Source: Zygaena filipendulae
Lineage: Eukaryota; Arthropoda; Insecta; Lepidoptera; Zygaenidae
Direction: 5' to 3'
Assembly (NCBI GenBank): GCA_907165275.2
Contig: OU015672.1
Location: 5,500,501 to 5,564,500 of the forward strand
DNA length: 64,000 nucleotides
In this document: piece by piece, positions 1 through 54,829 of the stretch
Layout of the letters: each line of letters starts with the position of its first letter
How positions within the stretch are numbered: the first letter of the stretch is position 1
The notes under the pieces: model-generated
What the model saw: only the letters and a program-made list of their open reading frames with translations
The model's database searches: none
What the model was told of the DNA's origin: nothing
Position numbers and translations under genes: made by a program

Positions 1-1875
1 ATCTTTGTAACGATCACTGTCAGTTATCAATTGCTTATAATTTATTGGTAACTTAACATAAAGTGATTTTTGAAATAGTTCAACAAGATCCTGATTTTTG
101 GAGAATTTGAACAAGTTTTCATGACTATTTCCATTAATTTTCATTATCAATTCCTCAACACTTTTCTTTGGCTGTTTCATTTGCATAACGTTTTTATGAA
201 GAATTAAATTTGTTTTTATCAGATGTTCAGAGTTTAACAACACTTGTCTATTGTAGAGTGGCACCCATAACGTTTCTCTTTCATCCAGGGCGCTCGGTAT
301 GTTAGCAATAAATTTTATATTAACATACATTGCTATGGTATTCAAAGTATCAGTTTCCTGAACCGGCAACAGCATATTCAATTGTTTCAAATTCTCATTT
401 AATCTTACGGTGGTAGAGTATATTTGTTTAAGTTCTGTATATAATGTTATGTGAATTTTGATATCTCCTAAAACATTGGACAATACATCGCTAAGTTTAT
501 GTTGCATTTCAGTTGTTACTAATTGTACTAAAATGAAAAATATGTTAGGTTCAAAATATTTTTTGAATTCGTGTGTTAACGCAACATTGTTGTACTCCTT
601 GATGACTTCCTCATAATTTTCATATACCTTAATCTTGTGGCTTATTATAGTATCCATGATGTCCTGTCTGCTGGCTAGTGCTAATGTTACAATATAGTTG
701 TTTTCGTGCTCAACTTTTTCATTTAATTTTCTGCAATCATCAAGTTCTTCCATTAGAGTGGTACAATAATCAATATCCTTCAATACTCTGTCCGCTAAAA
801 CGTACTCTTCAATTTTTTTTCTCAAATATGCCGACTCATCTTCAAGGGAAAACAAATATGAGTGGTCTGTAAATGTAGTACATAGGATTTGATCACCGAA
901 TTGAATAAAATCCTTGACTTTACATACAAAAAATCTAGTGAATTCTATATCTGTTTGTGAGAATGTGTTTTCGGTCTTCCACATAACATTACCATCTGTG
1001 TAGATCACTGTATCTTTATCTTTTAAAATGATAAATTTTGAAATTGCAGTATTTAAATGAATTATATCTGGTTTCTGCATGGAATTTTTTAAATTCAGTT
1101 TAATTAAGGTACCTGATGTGAGAGCTACTAACAAATGAACCATATTATTATGCATAAACATCTCTATATCACATATCATACCTGGTGCATCAAAAACTTT
1201 TACCAGATTTATATCATCCAAGCTTTGCTTTTGACCAAATATATGACAGTATACACTATGTTTGTCAAAGGAAGTGGCAATAAGTGTGTGCTGGCCGACT
1301 CTATTACCAAAATTAAAAACATCAGACAAAACAGGGGTATCCTCACTTAATATGAATGCTTTAAATATACAATTATCTATGTTAGTTTTCATCAATGGTG
1401 TGGTATTTTGACCGGGTCGCAGTATTGTTCTATTCAGTATTTCAAATTCTGAACTAACTTTATGCAATGTTATTACATATGTGCCACTCTCAAGTTTTAA
1501 GCATAAAATGGTTTCTTCACTGTGTTTGTGCCACCCTACTATACCTCGCTCTCGAGACTGGAAGCTAGTTTTTAATCTTTTTTGTGCTGCAGTTTTGAAT
1601 TTCAATGAAATTGTGTGTAAATTACCGTCGCAGTCCAGGCATACCAAATAGTTGTTGGCAACAATGGCTTTTTTCAAAAGAAACTCCGGCACAAGAAAAG
1701 TGGTGTGATCATCGAAGTTGTAGTTCTCGTACACAAATACTTGATATTTGTTCCAAAGAATCACCATAGAACTGTTGGAGTTGAACGATATATTGCAATA
1801 ACCAAATAATGTGCTTTTGCACAAAAAAGTTTTCTTAGTATCACTATTATCATATGCGATATCCATTTCTGCCAT
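1..1875 (-). CDS. Uncharacterised protein, N-terminal 625 residues (3' end outside window)
   Basis: One reading frame stays open for 625 codons from the ATG at 1875 to the window edge. The start is well placed: AAA precedes the ATG, G follows it (strong Kozak context), and an in-frame TAG lies 9 bases upstream (TAG TTA AAA ATG). There is no intron in this 1.9 kb. Residues 1 to about 345 alternate short hydrophobic beta-strand-like runs with polar turns (for example MVILWNKYQVFVYE at 37-50, VHLLVALTSGTLIKLNL at 246-262), which suggests a beta-propeller. Residues about 348-398 (rich in E, K, L, D) and 405-510 look helical and partly coiled-coil. There is no signal peptide or membrane segment. 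A propeller followed by helices recalls FANCB/FAAP100-type scaffold proteins, but no signature motif was recognised, so this is only a structural analogy. It lies downstream of TfAP-2 on the same strand. Confidence 0.85.
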   Translation of the reverse strand, partial: MAEMDIAYDNSDTKKTFLCKSTLFGYCNISFNSNSSMVILWNKYQVFVYENYNFDDHTTFLVPEFLLKKAIVANNYLVCLDCDGNLHTISLKFKTAAQKRLKTSFQSRERGIVGWHKHSEETILCLKLESGTYVITLHKVSSEFEILNRTILRPGQNTTPLMKTNIDNCIFKAFILSEDTPVLSDVFNFGNRVGQHTLIATSFDKHSVYCHIFGQKQSLDDINLVKVFDAPGMICDIEMFMHNNMVHLLVALTSGTLIKLNLKNSMQKPDIIHLNTAISKFIILKDKDTVIYTDGNVMWKTENTFSQTDIEFTRFFVCKVKDFIQFGDQILCTTFTDHSYLFSLEDESAYLRKKIEEYVLADRVLKDIDYCTTLMEELDDCRKLNEKVEHENNYIVTLALASRQDIMDTIISHKIKVYENYEEVIKEYNNVALTHEFKKYFEPNIFFILVQLVTTEMQHKLSDVLSNVLGDIKIHITLYTELKQIYSTTVRLNENLKQLNMLLPVQETDTLNTIAMYVNIKFIANIPSALDERETLWVPLYNRQVLLNSEHLIKTNLILHKNVMQMKQPKKSVEELIMKINGNSHENLFKFSKNQDLVELFQKSLYVKLPINYKQLITDSDRYKD

Positions 1876-2978
1876 TTTTAACTAGGTGTATCACAACAAT
1901 ACGTACCTACCTAAGTTACCTATTTTGGGGGAAAATAAAACTTTTTTGAAAGATTACAAATAAATAATAAATATTCGATTTTGGCGGTAAGTCACCTGTC
2001 ACATACGAAAATCTCCTGTCAAACGTCTTGTCAAAAAAGGTATTTTTTTTTCGTTTATTCGGCTTAGAGTACAGGGGCCCATACTGCCAACTTTGATGAC
2101 AAAAAAAAGACATTGACCTTTTTTTGGTTGTACTAAAGAAGCTTAATGATATGTATAAGCTTCTTGGTTGTACCTCTTTTTTATAAGGAGCTATGTTAAA
2201 AAATAATTTAAATAGCTAAATAGGTAATAGGAAACTTTTAATTCTAATGACTATTAATTTTATTTGACGTCTGATAATAAAATTTGCGTTAAATTTTGTA
2301 GTTCGCCGGTATGTTTGGTTCCAGAAGGTTAAGTTTGTGATCTACATACTTTATATTTTAAGTTACGGATATATATAATATCATCACGATGTGATGCTAA
2401 TGCAATTTCAATAAATAAATTTTTAGAGAGAGCCTAACTAGATCCGGTAAGGTTGGTTGAAGGTTGATACCTAAACATCAAAGGATTTTACGTTTTTTGA
2501 CATGTTACTTTACAAAAAATGAAACAAATTCATTCATTTCTGAAAATTTTACTAAGCCTTTTTCTCATTTTTCAAAACATTTTTGAAAGACCTTACAACA
2601 GTTAATAGTGTCTGAGAGTGTATCAATGAAAGTTGTATAATATTTACACATTGCAAATAAGGCGATGAAAGAAAAATTTTGTATTTTATTAAATAATTTA
2701 TTTAATTTCTTTTTATTCTAAATATGATCACATTACAATAGAAAATATTTACAGAATTATAAGTCACATGACTACAATTGAAAAAGCGAAAATAAAATCA
2801 TTCACCTTATTTTACTGTTTGGCAAATAGGTAGGTATTCAAGTATAAAAAAATACGATCAAATGCGTTCGAATTACAATATTTAAAAAAATTGGTACGAT
2901 GTTTTTTTTTTAAGCTATTTAAAATGCCTTTGTGGCTATTATTATAAAGTACCTATTTAAAGCACGCAGTCATGAAAT
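1876..2978. other. Intergenic, 5' flank of the 1-1875 gene
   Basis: AT-rich sequence with no convincing reading frame. The first 250 bases upstream of the start codon should contain the promoter and 5' UTR of the minus-strand gene, but no TATA box or initiator stands out. A short open frame on the minus strand at 1916-2113 has no recognisable composition or domain. I see nothing else here. Confidence 0.6.
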
Positions 2979-3169
2979 CTATACTAATATTATAAAGAGG
3001 AAAGATTTCATTTGTTGTTTGTTTGTTGCGATTTAACTCACAAACTACTGGACTGATTACAAAAATTCTTGCACCATTAAAACAACCCAGAGTAACATAG
3101 GCCATATTGTAACACGGAATTTCCGCGGGAACTCCGAAATTACCGCGAATGAAACCGCGGGGAACAGTT
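2979..3169 (+). mobile_element. Helitron-like (Lep1-type) non-autonomous element
   Basis: It begins TACTAATATTATAAA and continues with the family body (thymine-rich TTGTTTGTTGCG, then a GGACTGATT stretch). The 3' end has the inverted GC pair CCGCGGGAACTCCGAAATTACCGC and ends GGGGAACAGTTA, a decayed form of the GGGGCACAGCTAGT end seen in better copies. A CTAG end, a subterminal GC hairpin, no terminal inverted repeats and no target duplication fit non-autonomous Helitrons; the Lep1 family name is from general knowledge of Lepidoptera. It lies between the two genes. Confidence 0.65.
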
Positions 3170-4454
3170 ATTTTGAATAAAACTGTAACATGTGTAGTGT
3201 TTTAATGTTTCTAAATATCTATACATTGTATTAATACTGTTTGTTTTATTCAATACTTACTACAAGCAAGTCACAACCAAACTATCTTGATTTCTTCTTG
3301 ACTTCCTCTTTTTATTCACGATAGAACGAACAAGATATAGGTATTCAACTTTTACAGTTTTATATTACAATATTGGACGCTTTCAAGATTTGGCACGTCG
3401 AGTGTGTATGTGTAGGTATTATCCTTAAGGATAAAATAGTGGTTTTTCACGCCTTTTAAACTTCCTGTAATATTTACTAGATTGTATTCATCGCTATAAC
3501 CCGAATATTTACGTTGTAGGCGTCTCTTTTTTTACAAGAGGCCTTAATGGAATACAAGCCATTTTTAAACTATCGTACTTATTCAAAATTCAAATGGCAC
3601 TATAATATTTATTTTCTATGGCTTAGGTAGTTACTCACCTGGATTCTCATGTTTCACTTTACAGTTTACACCTGTCAATATTTTAGTGGTATTAAGTTAT
3701 TATGAAAATGGCAGTACTATTTTTGCATAAAAGATACGACAGTTTAATTCACGCTTGATATTACTAATTTGATTAAAATAGCTTTTTAAAGACAAAATAA
3801 AATATTTATAGATAATGTTGACATGTGAAATGATTTATCGGAAAAAAGGATGGTGGGAGAGGTTGAACTCACCCATAGATTTGGCGGGTGTGTAGCCACT
3901 TTTTCTATCATAGCCACTTAGTGGTCCTTCGAGCCAGATTTGGCTACATTATTCATTTATAGATAGGTACTTTTTATTCCATTTAAGTAGTGCTCGAAGT
4001 TAGGAATTTTACAGCACAATTAAAAAAACAAGCAACAGCATAGTGATTTAAAAATACTTATTGTTACCCAATATATACACGCGAAATATTATAATAAATA
4101 TTATTTAAATAACTTTAATCATCGGAAATAAATATCTCCGTTACCTATATTACAACTAATTGGCACACTTTCACATTGATTTACTAGCAATAACTATGGT
4201 CTAAATTACAAGTTGTTGATTTAAAAAAAATTCGTAGCCCAACATTTTGGGTGAAATCTTGTCGAGTACAAAATTATATTTTATTTACAAAGAAACCATT
4301 TGATATGTGTTTATTGCAGTGTTCAGTTTTAGTGTATAAATCTATAAATTAACATTAAAAAGTCGAAATTAAATTTAAAAATAAAAATACACACTATAAA
4401 TGCTTAATAATACTATGAGTATAATAATATTGGCTGTATTTACAATTTCTCACA
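3170..4454. other. Intergenic between the TfAP-2 3' end and the 1-1875 gene
   Basis: AT-rich sequence (long A/T runs, no frame above about 60 codons). It contains a short GC patch around 3880-3950 with two similar phrases (tagccacttttt and tagccacttagtgg), but nothing that can be named. Confidence 0.5.
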
Positions 4455-4476
4455 ATCAGGATTATCATAATTGCAC

Positions 4477-4482
4477 TTTATT
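4477..4482 (-). terminator. TfAP-2: Candidate polyadenylation signal of TfAP-2 (AATAAA)
   Basis: TTTATT on the plus strand reads AATAAA on the gene strand, about 210 bases after the stop codon. Cleavage would be expected near 4450-4465, giving a short 3' UTR. It is the first canonical signal after the stop. Later A-rich stretches could also serve, so the true 3' end is unproven. Confidence 0.5.
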
Positions 4483-4690
4483 TGTATGCACGGCGACAAC
4501 AAACGAAGACAAACACACAATCTTCATACACTCCATCAAATACTGGCAGCATTTTGACGTTAGTGTTGACAGTTGACACTATAAAGAACCTAATTCGGCT
4601 CTATGATTACTGGACCTTTGCCACGGAGAGTTTTTTGAAAAGTTCACTGGCACACTGTTTTGTATCGACGTCGCCGTCGTTGCTCTTGTG

Positions 4691-47004
<42,314 letters not shown>

Positions 47005-47280
47005 TGTCGGTTTAACGCGGCGTAAATCATCGATTGATCATTATCTACCTTCGCAACGATGACCGCCGCATTCGTCTTACGGAACTTGAGCTCCACTTTC
47101 TTAACACGAGCTCGTCCAAAATCAATTTGTTTAAGGTCTAGTTCGCCTGGCGCATGGTTATTGTTGGCGCGGTGCGTTGGGCAATCTATCGTGAACTTTT
47201 ACACGACCATAATACCGCCACACTCATTTCGTATGAGAATTCTATTTTGTTTGGATCGATGATTTGTTTGTTCGTCCCTT
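47005..47280 (-). promoter_or_regulatory. TfAP-2: 5' UTR and proximal promoter region of TfAP-2 (inferred)
   Basis: Less AT-rich than its surroundings, with repeated CG steps (TTTAACGCGGCG, CAACGATGACCGCCGCATTC, TTGGCGCGGTGCG). It is expected to hold the 5' UTR. No TATA box or initiator can be fixed from the sequence alone. Confidence 0.4.
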
Positions 47281-49516
47281 TCTCCAGCGTAGCTGTGTTT
47301 CTGTCTAACAATAAATAATGTTATTGTTTACTCGGCCCGTTACAGACGGATCGACCGGCGATCATCTCGTCACGTCCCTCGTGATTAGTGACGTGCGGAC
47401 GGCAACTGAAGATTTGCTCCTATTGTTATATTGAAAAATCATTCAGAGATCAGAATTATAATCAAATGTTATTATAATATGTTCAATAACGTACGTACCT
47501 ACGATATTTTGCACGAATCATATTTAATTAAATTTTATATTGTTTAGATATATCACAGTAAAATATATAGCATTAACAGTTTCATTCAACAAACACTTGT
47601 GATTTTTTTTATTTTCAGTTCTGTTTTTTTTTTTGTCTCTTACACAATCTTTTTAAAAATACCTACATAAATATTATATTGTACCAATAAGGATTAGACC
47701 CGATTCAATAAAAAAAAGTTAGGTTCTACTTACAAAAGATTAACACAGTTCTTCCGTACCTACGAATAAAAAAATAATAAAAATAACACCGTACTTTAAT
47801 GTATACTAATACATATTTTTAAAGTTCATTAAGTTCCGTTGCCTATGTGATGTGGTGAAATTTTTGTCGTTGAATTTTTAATTTAGGAATGGAGTATTCA
47901 CATTTTCCCGCGCGTATTGTTCAATGTATTTTATCGGACGGAGCTCGCCACGTGAGCGGGCGCGCGTCGCTCGCGGCTATCACATGGAGTGGGTGCGCGC
48001 GCGCAGTGTACTGCCTCCAGACATATGATCATAGACCACGTGGAGATATCAGATAAATATTATAGGTAAACATTTTATTGTATTTAATTAATTAAATAAA
48101 GTTGAAGAATGAAGCCGAGATTGGACGGCGACTTGAGGAGAAACGTGGCAACCCCCGGTCTGGGTCGTTTTTGGTACAAAGGATGTCTGTGGCTATACTC
48201 AGCAGTGAGTGTGTGAGTGTGTGTGAGTGAGTGAGTTTTTTGGGCACTTTTTCAACGGAAGCGACTCAGAGCGGGAAAATCTGATATAGCACATTATGAT
48301 TGTAATTTAATGCTGATAATAAATGGATAGATAATGTGCAAATATTGGTAATTCCATATTAATATAAAAAAAAATAATATGTTAAGATGCGTTTGGAGAA
48401 ACGGAAGTGTACTAAGACCAATTTTAATGTTTATAATTTTTTACCATGCGGCTAGAGAAAAACAGTAAATTGAAGTTACTTCGAGAGGATCCAAAGCAGC
48501 TTCAAATCAATTCAGTCATGTGTGCCACGAACTAATTTATAAAGAGGTTTAATTGCTTTAATATTTCTATTATAATCGTTACACTATAGACTGATTTTGT
48601 TGTTTTTGTGAGTTCATTCACAATGATAAAAATAAGTTGTGTTTAATATTTAGTTGTAAAAATATATACATATAGTAGGTACCTACCACCGTAGTAAGAC
48701 ACAACATCTTTTATATCTTCCCTATCTTTTATACCTATGTAGAAAAACATATTTATTTAAATGAATAAATATTATTATACTATTATGTAGAAAAAACTAT
48801 CAGTTACACAGTATTCAAGAGTTATTAAACTTTTGTTGTGTGTAACGATCATCGTTTAAAATATTCAGAGATCAAAGAGCGGTGTGTTTAAACTTTAAAA
48901 GTGTTTTTCCATTCAGTTATTGTTCGTTTATGTCGATATGCGATAAAGAATATATGAAGTAGAGCTTTCACTGTTTTATCTGTTTTTCATACTTCTACTA
49001 TACGAAAAAGCTCCCTCGCGTCGTAGCGAGCTCACTGACATTGTTCCTTTCATACCAGTTTGATTACGTTGCGTCGGATGATCGGATCCGATCAACCTGT
49101 ACCTACAAGTCTACAAGCCGGTTTCAGTGAGTAACGACAGCAATATACAAGAGCTATATGTCCATCCCTTTCTACATATGTAGGTAAGTATACCCTTGGT
49201 TTTAAATAGGTACGGGGTCAGTTCTGGCGTTAAGTTTTGGCACAGATAATACATATAATACTATATGTACTAGTATTTTTGGTAAGCATTGATTTTATTG
49301 CAACTTTCAAGAGTTATTTAAAACAAGTAGGTAATACATAGGTAGTTTAATTGAAAGTCGGTTTTCAACTGAAGCACAAAACCAACCTTCGGTGACACGC
49401 ACGCAAGAGCGTTTACATGAACTACGTATTCTGCCTGTTTAGCTTCACATGAAATGGCTTCACACTGCTCACTGTCATTATAGGCAGAAGGGAGCGTCTT
49501 CTGTTGATGGAAAATT
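47281..49516. other. Upstream DNA with a CpG-rich block at 47905-48010
   Basis: The block reads CCCGCGCGTATTG, GGAGCTCGCCACGTGAGCGG, GCGCGCGTCGCTCGCGGCTA, GTGGGTGCGCGCGCGCAGTG, and includes a CACGTG E-box. It is about 0.9 kb upstream of the start codon and is a candidate promoter or CpG-type regulatory block. A GTGAG/TGTGAG simple repeat lies at 48202-48236. No reading frame. Confidence 0.45.
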
Positions 49517-49855
49517 AGGGTGTTTTTCGGGGTATGAAAATCAAAATTCTAATTATTCAGTCAATTAGAAAATTAAAAAATAATAGACACGTATTATTTG
49601 CTTTTACAAATTAATGAAAATAAACATAGATAAGTAAAGCGTGTCATTAAAGTTGGGGGACTCGTGACGTCATTAGATATTCGCCATAGGTAAGTCCTGT
49701 ACAAACTACACCGGGTTGTGACGTCACGCGAAATTTCAACTCAATGTATAGGCGTTATTTTTTGATTACGTTAAAAAAAGAAAAAATACGTGTCCAATAT
49801 TTTTTATTAATCTACACGACGCGAAGGCTTAAAAAATTTAGTCAAGTAGCCAATT
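49517..49855 (+). mobile_element. Family A MITE, copy 7
   Basis: GGGTGTTTTTCGGGGTATGA at the left and TTTAGTCAAGTAGCCAATTG at the right, the same end subtype as copies 1 and 2. Both TGACGTCA octamers present. Confidence 0.8.
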
Positions 49856-52800
49856 GAAGGATATCTACCAATTTTTTTTATGTTATTACTAATTAATATT
49901 TTATATTAATAACAATTTAAAATTATTTAAAAAAATACTTAATGTATTTTTTTTTTCCATCGCAAGCATTACATCCATTAGGTCTTAGGTATTTTTTTAA
50001 ATAGTGTAGTTTGAACATAGTCCATTAAAGGCAAGATTTTATATTCGGGTTATTCGGCGCAAGAAAATGAAGTTTTCAAATAATTTCGGGCCTCTGTCAT
50101 ACCTACTCACACCAAACTAATGCCCTTTGCCCATCTGTAACTTTTCCTCGATAAGGCTGATTTTGATTAGAAAAATTAGGTACCTAATGCTCGTTAATTA
50201 TTAATAAGTATAAAACTATATGTATGTATATTTTAGTGATGGAATATAAAATAAGACTCGAGAGGCAAATTATATAATATTATGTTCTTACGACATGCAA
50301 ATATACTAACGCCATCTATTCAAAAATAAACTAAAAATTGCCATCTATTAGTGAGTAGTCAACACGACCAGAGTATCAACGAAGTACAATATCAACGTTA
50401 AGAAACAACACCCAAATAAAATCTCAGATGACGCTGACAGCGAGAATAAATATATTTTTTAAACACTGATCTACAGCATCACCATCAGACATGTGGTATA
50501 TTTAATATTATTATAATTATTTGAAGTGGTTAAAAGATATCATAGTATTATTAAAACAGAAAATACGTAGTGTTTTTAACTAGATTTTTTAAAGCGACAT
50601 CTTGTGCCGAGTAGCAAGTAACTATTATTCAATGAACTCACCCAGGTGGCGTTACTGTCATTTGACACGGCTTGAAATGTAGGCACACAGCGGAATGTCA
50701 TTTTTGTTATTTTTCACAGATTTTACACAAATATAAACAAAACTAATTTGGCAGAGTTTTGGACACAAATTTCGTCTCACAGCTTACCTAGAACAAAACA
50801 AAACACTTACTTAGTGACAAAATGCAGCTGATAATTTTTAGCCTTCTGATAATGTTCAAATTCTCTGCCTTTTAGACATCGTTGCTTCGGCTTTTAGCAT
50901 GGCATATAGTTATCTTGGTAGTAGCAACTAGATAAATTAACAACCATCTATTTTCTAGACTGTTATCACATACACAATATTTAGGTTTCAATCGCGTTAC
51001 AATCGTAGAACGAAGTTGAGGCAGTTGATAAACTACCTTATCTACTGTAATCTAAGTCTGTAGCATGGCACTCATGGGCTCATGGCACGCATTTGCCACA
51101 TTGTTATCGCCATTTAAAACTAAAATTAAATGTAGGTACGTGAGTAGGTACCTACCTACCTAACCAATCATTATTGACAGTTAGTGATATTGACCTATGT
51201 TGATTAGCAAGTTTTTTTTATCGTGCTCTATCTAGGCATTCCTCCAACGTCTTTGAACCAAACGCGCGTGCCACGCCTCGGGCCTTACGTCCGAAGCGGC
51301 GAACTGATTTTTTTAAAAAGCTTCACTTACTAAAAAAAACTCAGCCAGACCAGATGAATTTAAACCTTAAAACAACCAAGTTAGGATTGAATTTTAACTT
51401 TGGAGTAAATATAAACTTGGTTTTTTTTTGGTCATCCAAGAGTTTAATGCTTCATTGTACAGAAAACGTGAATCGATGGATGTAGAAAATTTATGAGCGT
51501 TTTTAAATGGTTATAATATTTGCAATCGGTACTTAATGGTAGGTATTTTTTGAGAAAGGCTTTGGAGTGTGATGAAAAGAACCTATGAAACTCTTTATGA
51601 TAGGTATATATTGTCCGTCAAACTGGTTAACAAAGGCAATAAAAAACAATTAAAGTTATGCTTTCAGTGCGTTTGTAACAGGCACCGGCAGTGACACGCA
51701 AAATGTGAAGGCAGCGTGTTCCAAAATTACGTCCACGAAGTAGGTAGTATAACCACAGATCATGCAACAGATTACTACGTAAAGTCCCGCGTAATTTACA
51801 TAATATAATACTACGTAACATATAACTTCGGATGTGCCTAGAGCCTACAAAACAACAGGCATATTTACTTACATTTTAATATGGTATTTTATATCAATCT
51901 AATTTAACCTTACACTATCGAAAAATAGAGTTTAAATCTAAATATATTAGAAGAGTATAAACGGAAGCCAATCTTATCTCCCATTAAAAAAAAAGTTAAT
52001 TTGAGTTTTGAAAGGAAAATATACTTTCGGTGCGAGCATTAATGTTTGGTTTTGAAGGAGTTCTTGCAGATTGCGTATTTTAATTTAGGAGCCGGTCCAT
52101 TTCAACATTCCATGCCTATTTGTTACTTTTTTTTGTAAGTAATTTATTAGTTAGATACAAACCCTCAAAAGAGTTGAACGCTTAGTTCGAAAATAGATAT
52201 CGATAAAGAATTTTATCTGTCTAGGTATCTACACACCTATACCGATAAATTTTCTATGGAATACCTTTGAAAAATTATATTAGGGTAACAATTTTCAGTT
52301 AAGCTTTCAAGTGTAACAGTAAATGCTTTCTCTCAAAGCTCTCTTTTTCAGACAATTTTAGGGTTTATTCCAACTAGTTAGACCAGTAGGTTGTTGTCGT
52401 AGCTGTCTTGCTCCCGATTTGTAGATTTAGGAAAAAAATTGAACAAATGTAGGTACAGTATAACAATGCTTGCAGCTTTTGTATGCATACTAAACTATGT
52501 ATTGCCAGCTAAACTTGTTCCGAAAAAACTACTATGTCCATACCTACCATATTATAAAACAAAAAAAAAACCATTTGAAAGTTAAATAGTATTAAATTAG
52601 GAATGCTAAAGTAATCTTTAAGACAATTTCAATTTTAATTTTTTAATCACATTCAAATCAATGGCGAGTGAGGTGAAACCGTTCCGTTGTCGAAACGAAA
52701 CCCAGAGGGCGTGGCCGTAAGATGGATGTCGGCGCGAGCGCAAGATTGAATGTCCTACACGTCGCAACTTTAACTCACTAGTTATAAAACACCATCGCAC

Positions 52801-53884
52801 TTGCACAACCATTTTAATCCAAAATGAACTCTACCAGAACGTAATAAGGCATTAAAAACTGCATTATACACCGTGGCACGTTTAAAAACTTTTGTTCTAA
52901 AGTGGCCAGTCCATTTGTGGCGAGGAAAAGGTTAGAAGAAATTTAATTTTTTTATTGGTTTACTGATGGAGGAAGTGAATGAAATAGGTTCGTATTGACA
53001 GCTGATAATGGCCAGTAATTGCGGTTTATTTTTGTATTAATATTAAAGTAAAAAATGTATGTAGGCATTTATTATATTAATATCTGGGCGACCGAACTTC
53101 ACTCGTAGCGCCATCTGTTGATAAGTAGAAAGGCAGTACCAAATACTAATTTTTCATTGCCTGAAAACACGTTTTCTAAAAATTAAACCTAGCTAGATCG
53201 AAACCCCCTGCATACTAAACATGAAAATTTATTATGCTCGTTTAAAGATAGTACCTAGATATCTACACGACTCCCTTTCCATGGGTCCATCGGTGGAGCT
53301 TGCATGGTTGTGGATCCAAGCGCACAGAACCACACCGAACACACGGCAGAAGTGAAACCTTTATATCTTCAGATATAAGTATTATTCAATTCTTATATTA
53401 TAGGTATACTAATTATATATTTTATTTACACTTTTATACTACTCGCAAGTTATATCCTATGGATGTATGTGGTTGTCTCTTTTTAGCAAAGCTTTTTAGT
53501 GTCGATTTTTCGTTTCATCGATTTTCAAATCACAACGATCCTGCAAAATAAACAAATCGATACTGGCTGAAAAATGTGATTTTTGCCTAAATTAAGTAGA
53601 TAGTATTAAGTAGGTAGGTACATTAAACCTACTTGGTCGGTCAAAATCGTGACCGCGGTCGGCACGAGCGGGCCTCCACCGCGTTACGTGCAGCGCTACG
53701 CCCCGCGACCCGCCTCGCGCCGTAACACGGTGTACGGTGCACTCGAATTACTCCATAACAACAACGATCCCCGAACGTAATGGCTTCTGGGTGGGTTAAT
53801 TGCTTTTTAAGACCCGAAACGCTCGCGATACGAATAAAAACAAAGAAGTTACAACAGTATAAAACTGAGGTGGAATTTTTTCTA
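49856..53884. other. Upstream DNA, no gene recognised; CpG patches
   Basis: About 4 kb of AT-rich DNA. A GC patch at 51262-51300 contains GCCTCGGGC (51275-51283), an AP-2-type GCCNNNGGC match. GCGCCATCTGTTG at 53109-53121 with CGAACTTCACTCGTA before it recalls a common insect transposon scrap. A CpG-rich block at 53640-53735 (GACCGCGGTCGGCACGAGCG, CGCGACCCGCCTCGCGCCGT) has no convincing frame and may be regulatory. Short frames at 52618-52812 and 51627-51821 are not convincing. Confidence 0.4.
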
Positions 53885-54075
53885 CAATTTTATACAACAC
53901 ACGGCTTTACTCGCACTCAGGAACACGTTTAGCTTTCCTATAAGCGAAATATTTTTTTAAATTGGTAGGTAGGTACCTACCTAGTTTTTGAGTTCATCGA
54001 TTACAAAAAAAAAGTAATATACAAAACAAATCTTTTTTCTTTATAATATCTATTAAAGTGATATACATATAGATT
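53885..54075 (-). mobile_element. Strongly decayed Helitron-like element
   Basis: ACACGGCTTTACTCGCACTC, CCTATAAGCGAAATATTTTT, GTTTTTGAGTTCATCGATTA; only the body order is retained. Confidence 0.4.
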
Positions 54076-54584
54076 ATAAATTAGGTAAAAATAAAATAGA
54101 GTTTTCAGGTCATTTAAAACATGTTATCTACATATGTATACTGTACCTATAACCTAAAATAAGTAATCGGGACCCACGTCTGTACATGAATTTTTTTTTA
54201 TTAATATCGTGTAGGACATTCCTAACGTTTTAGTCTCCTAAACATTTATAAAAATACTTGCTGTATTTGTCTATCTAATCAGGTAATTGCAACAAACTCC
54301 AGGGTGTCAAAAAGTAAGTAAAAGGAATATTCGACGAACAAGCGATCTGATTGGAAAGGATACTCGGAAAGTAGGTCTGAAGTTGCCTGAGAAGCGGGTT
54401 GAAAGTAACCCTTTTCAGCCCTAGGGAGAATCGCTTTCAACTGACAACTGTCAAATTATAAAAAAAAAAAACTAGGTCTATTTTCAAATTTCAATTGAAC
54501 CATGTTTCAACTTTCTATACAGCCAGCGCGATGTAAAATTGAAATAACGTAAAGTTTAAGTAGGTATTAATTAAAATAAAATTC

Positions 54585-54815
54585 ACTCACTTTTTCTTAA
54601 GCTAATTCCTATTTATATTTTTTTTATTTTCTTTAATTAATACTTTATAATTAAAGAAAATATTTTTTTAGGTCGCCACAACGTAAATAAAAAATACTGG
54701 CTGAATAGCTAGCCGGCCAAAGAAAAAGAAATAGGTGGGAAAGTGTCAAGCGACTATCCGATCTTCACTCAGTTTTTTCTTTAGCTAATTCCTATTTTTA
54801 TTTTGACTTTCCTTG
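54585..54815. repeat. Local direct repeat
   Basis: CACTTTTTCTTAAGCTAATTCCTATTTATATTTT at 54590 and CAGTTTTTTCTTTAGCTAATTCCTATTTTTATTTTGACTTTCC at 54770 are diverged direct copies about 180 bp apart, bounding a stretch that includes GCTAGCCGGCC. Confidence 0.5.
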
Positions 54816-54829
54816 CATTCGTAATGAAA

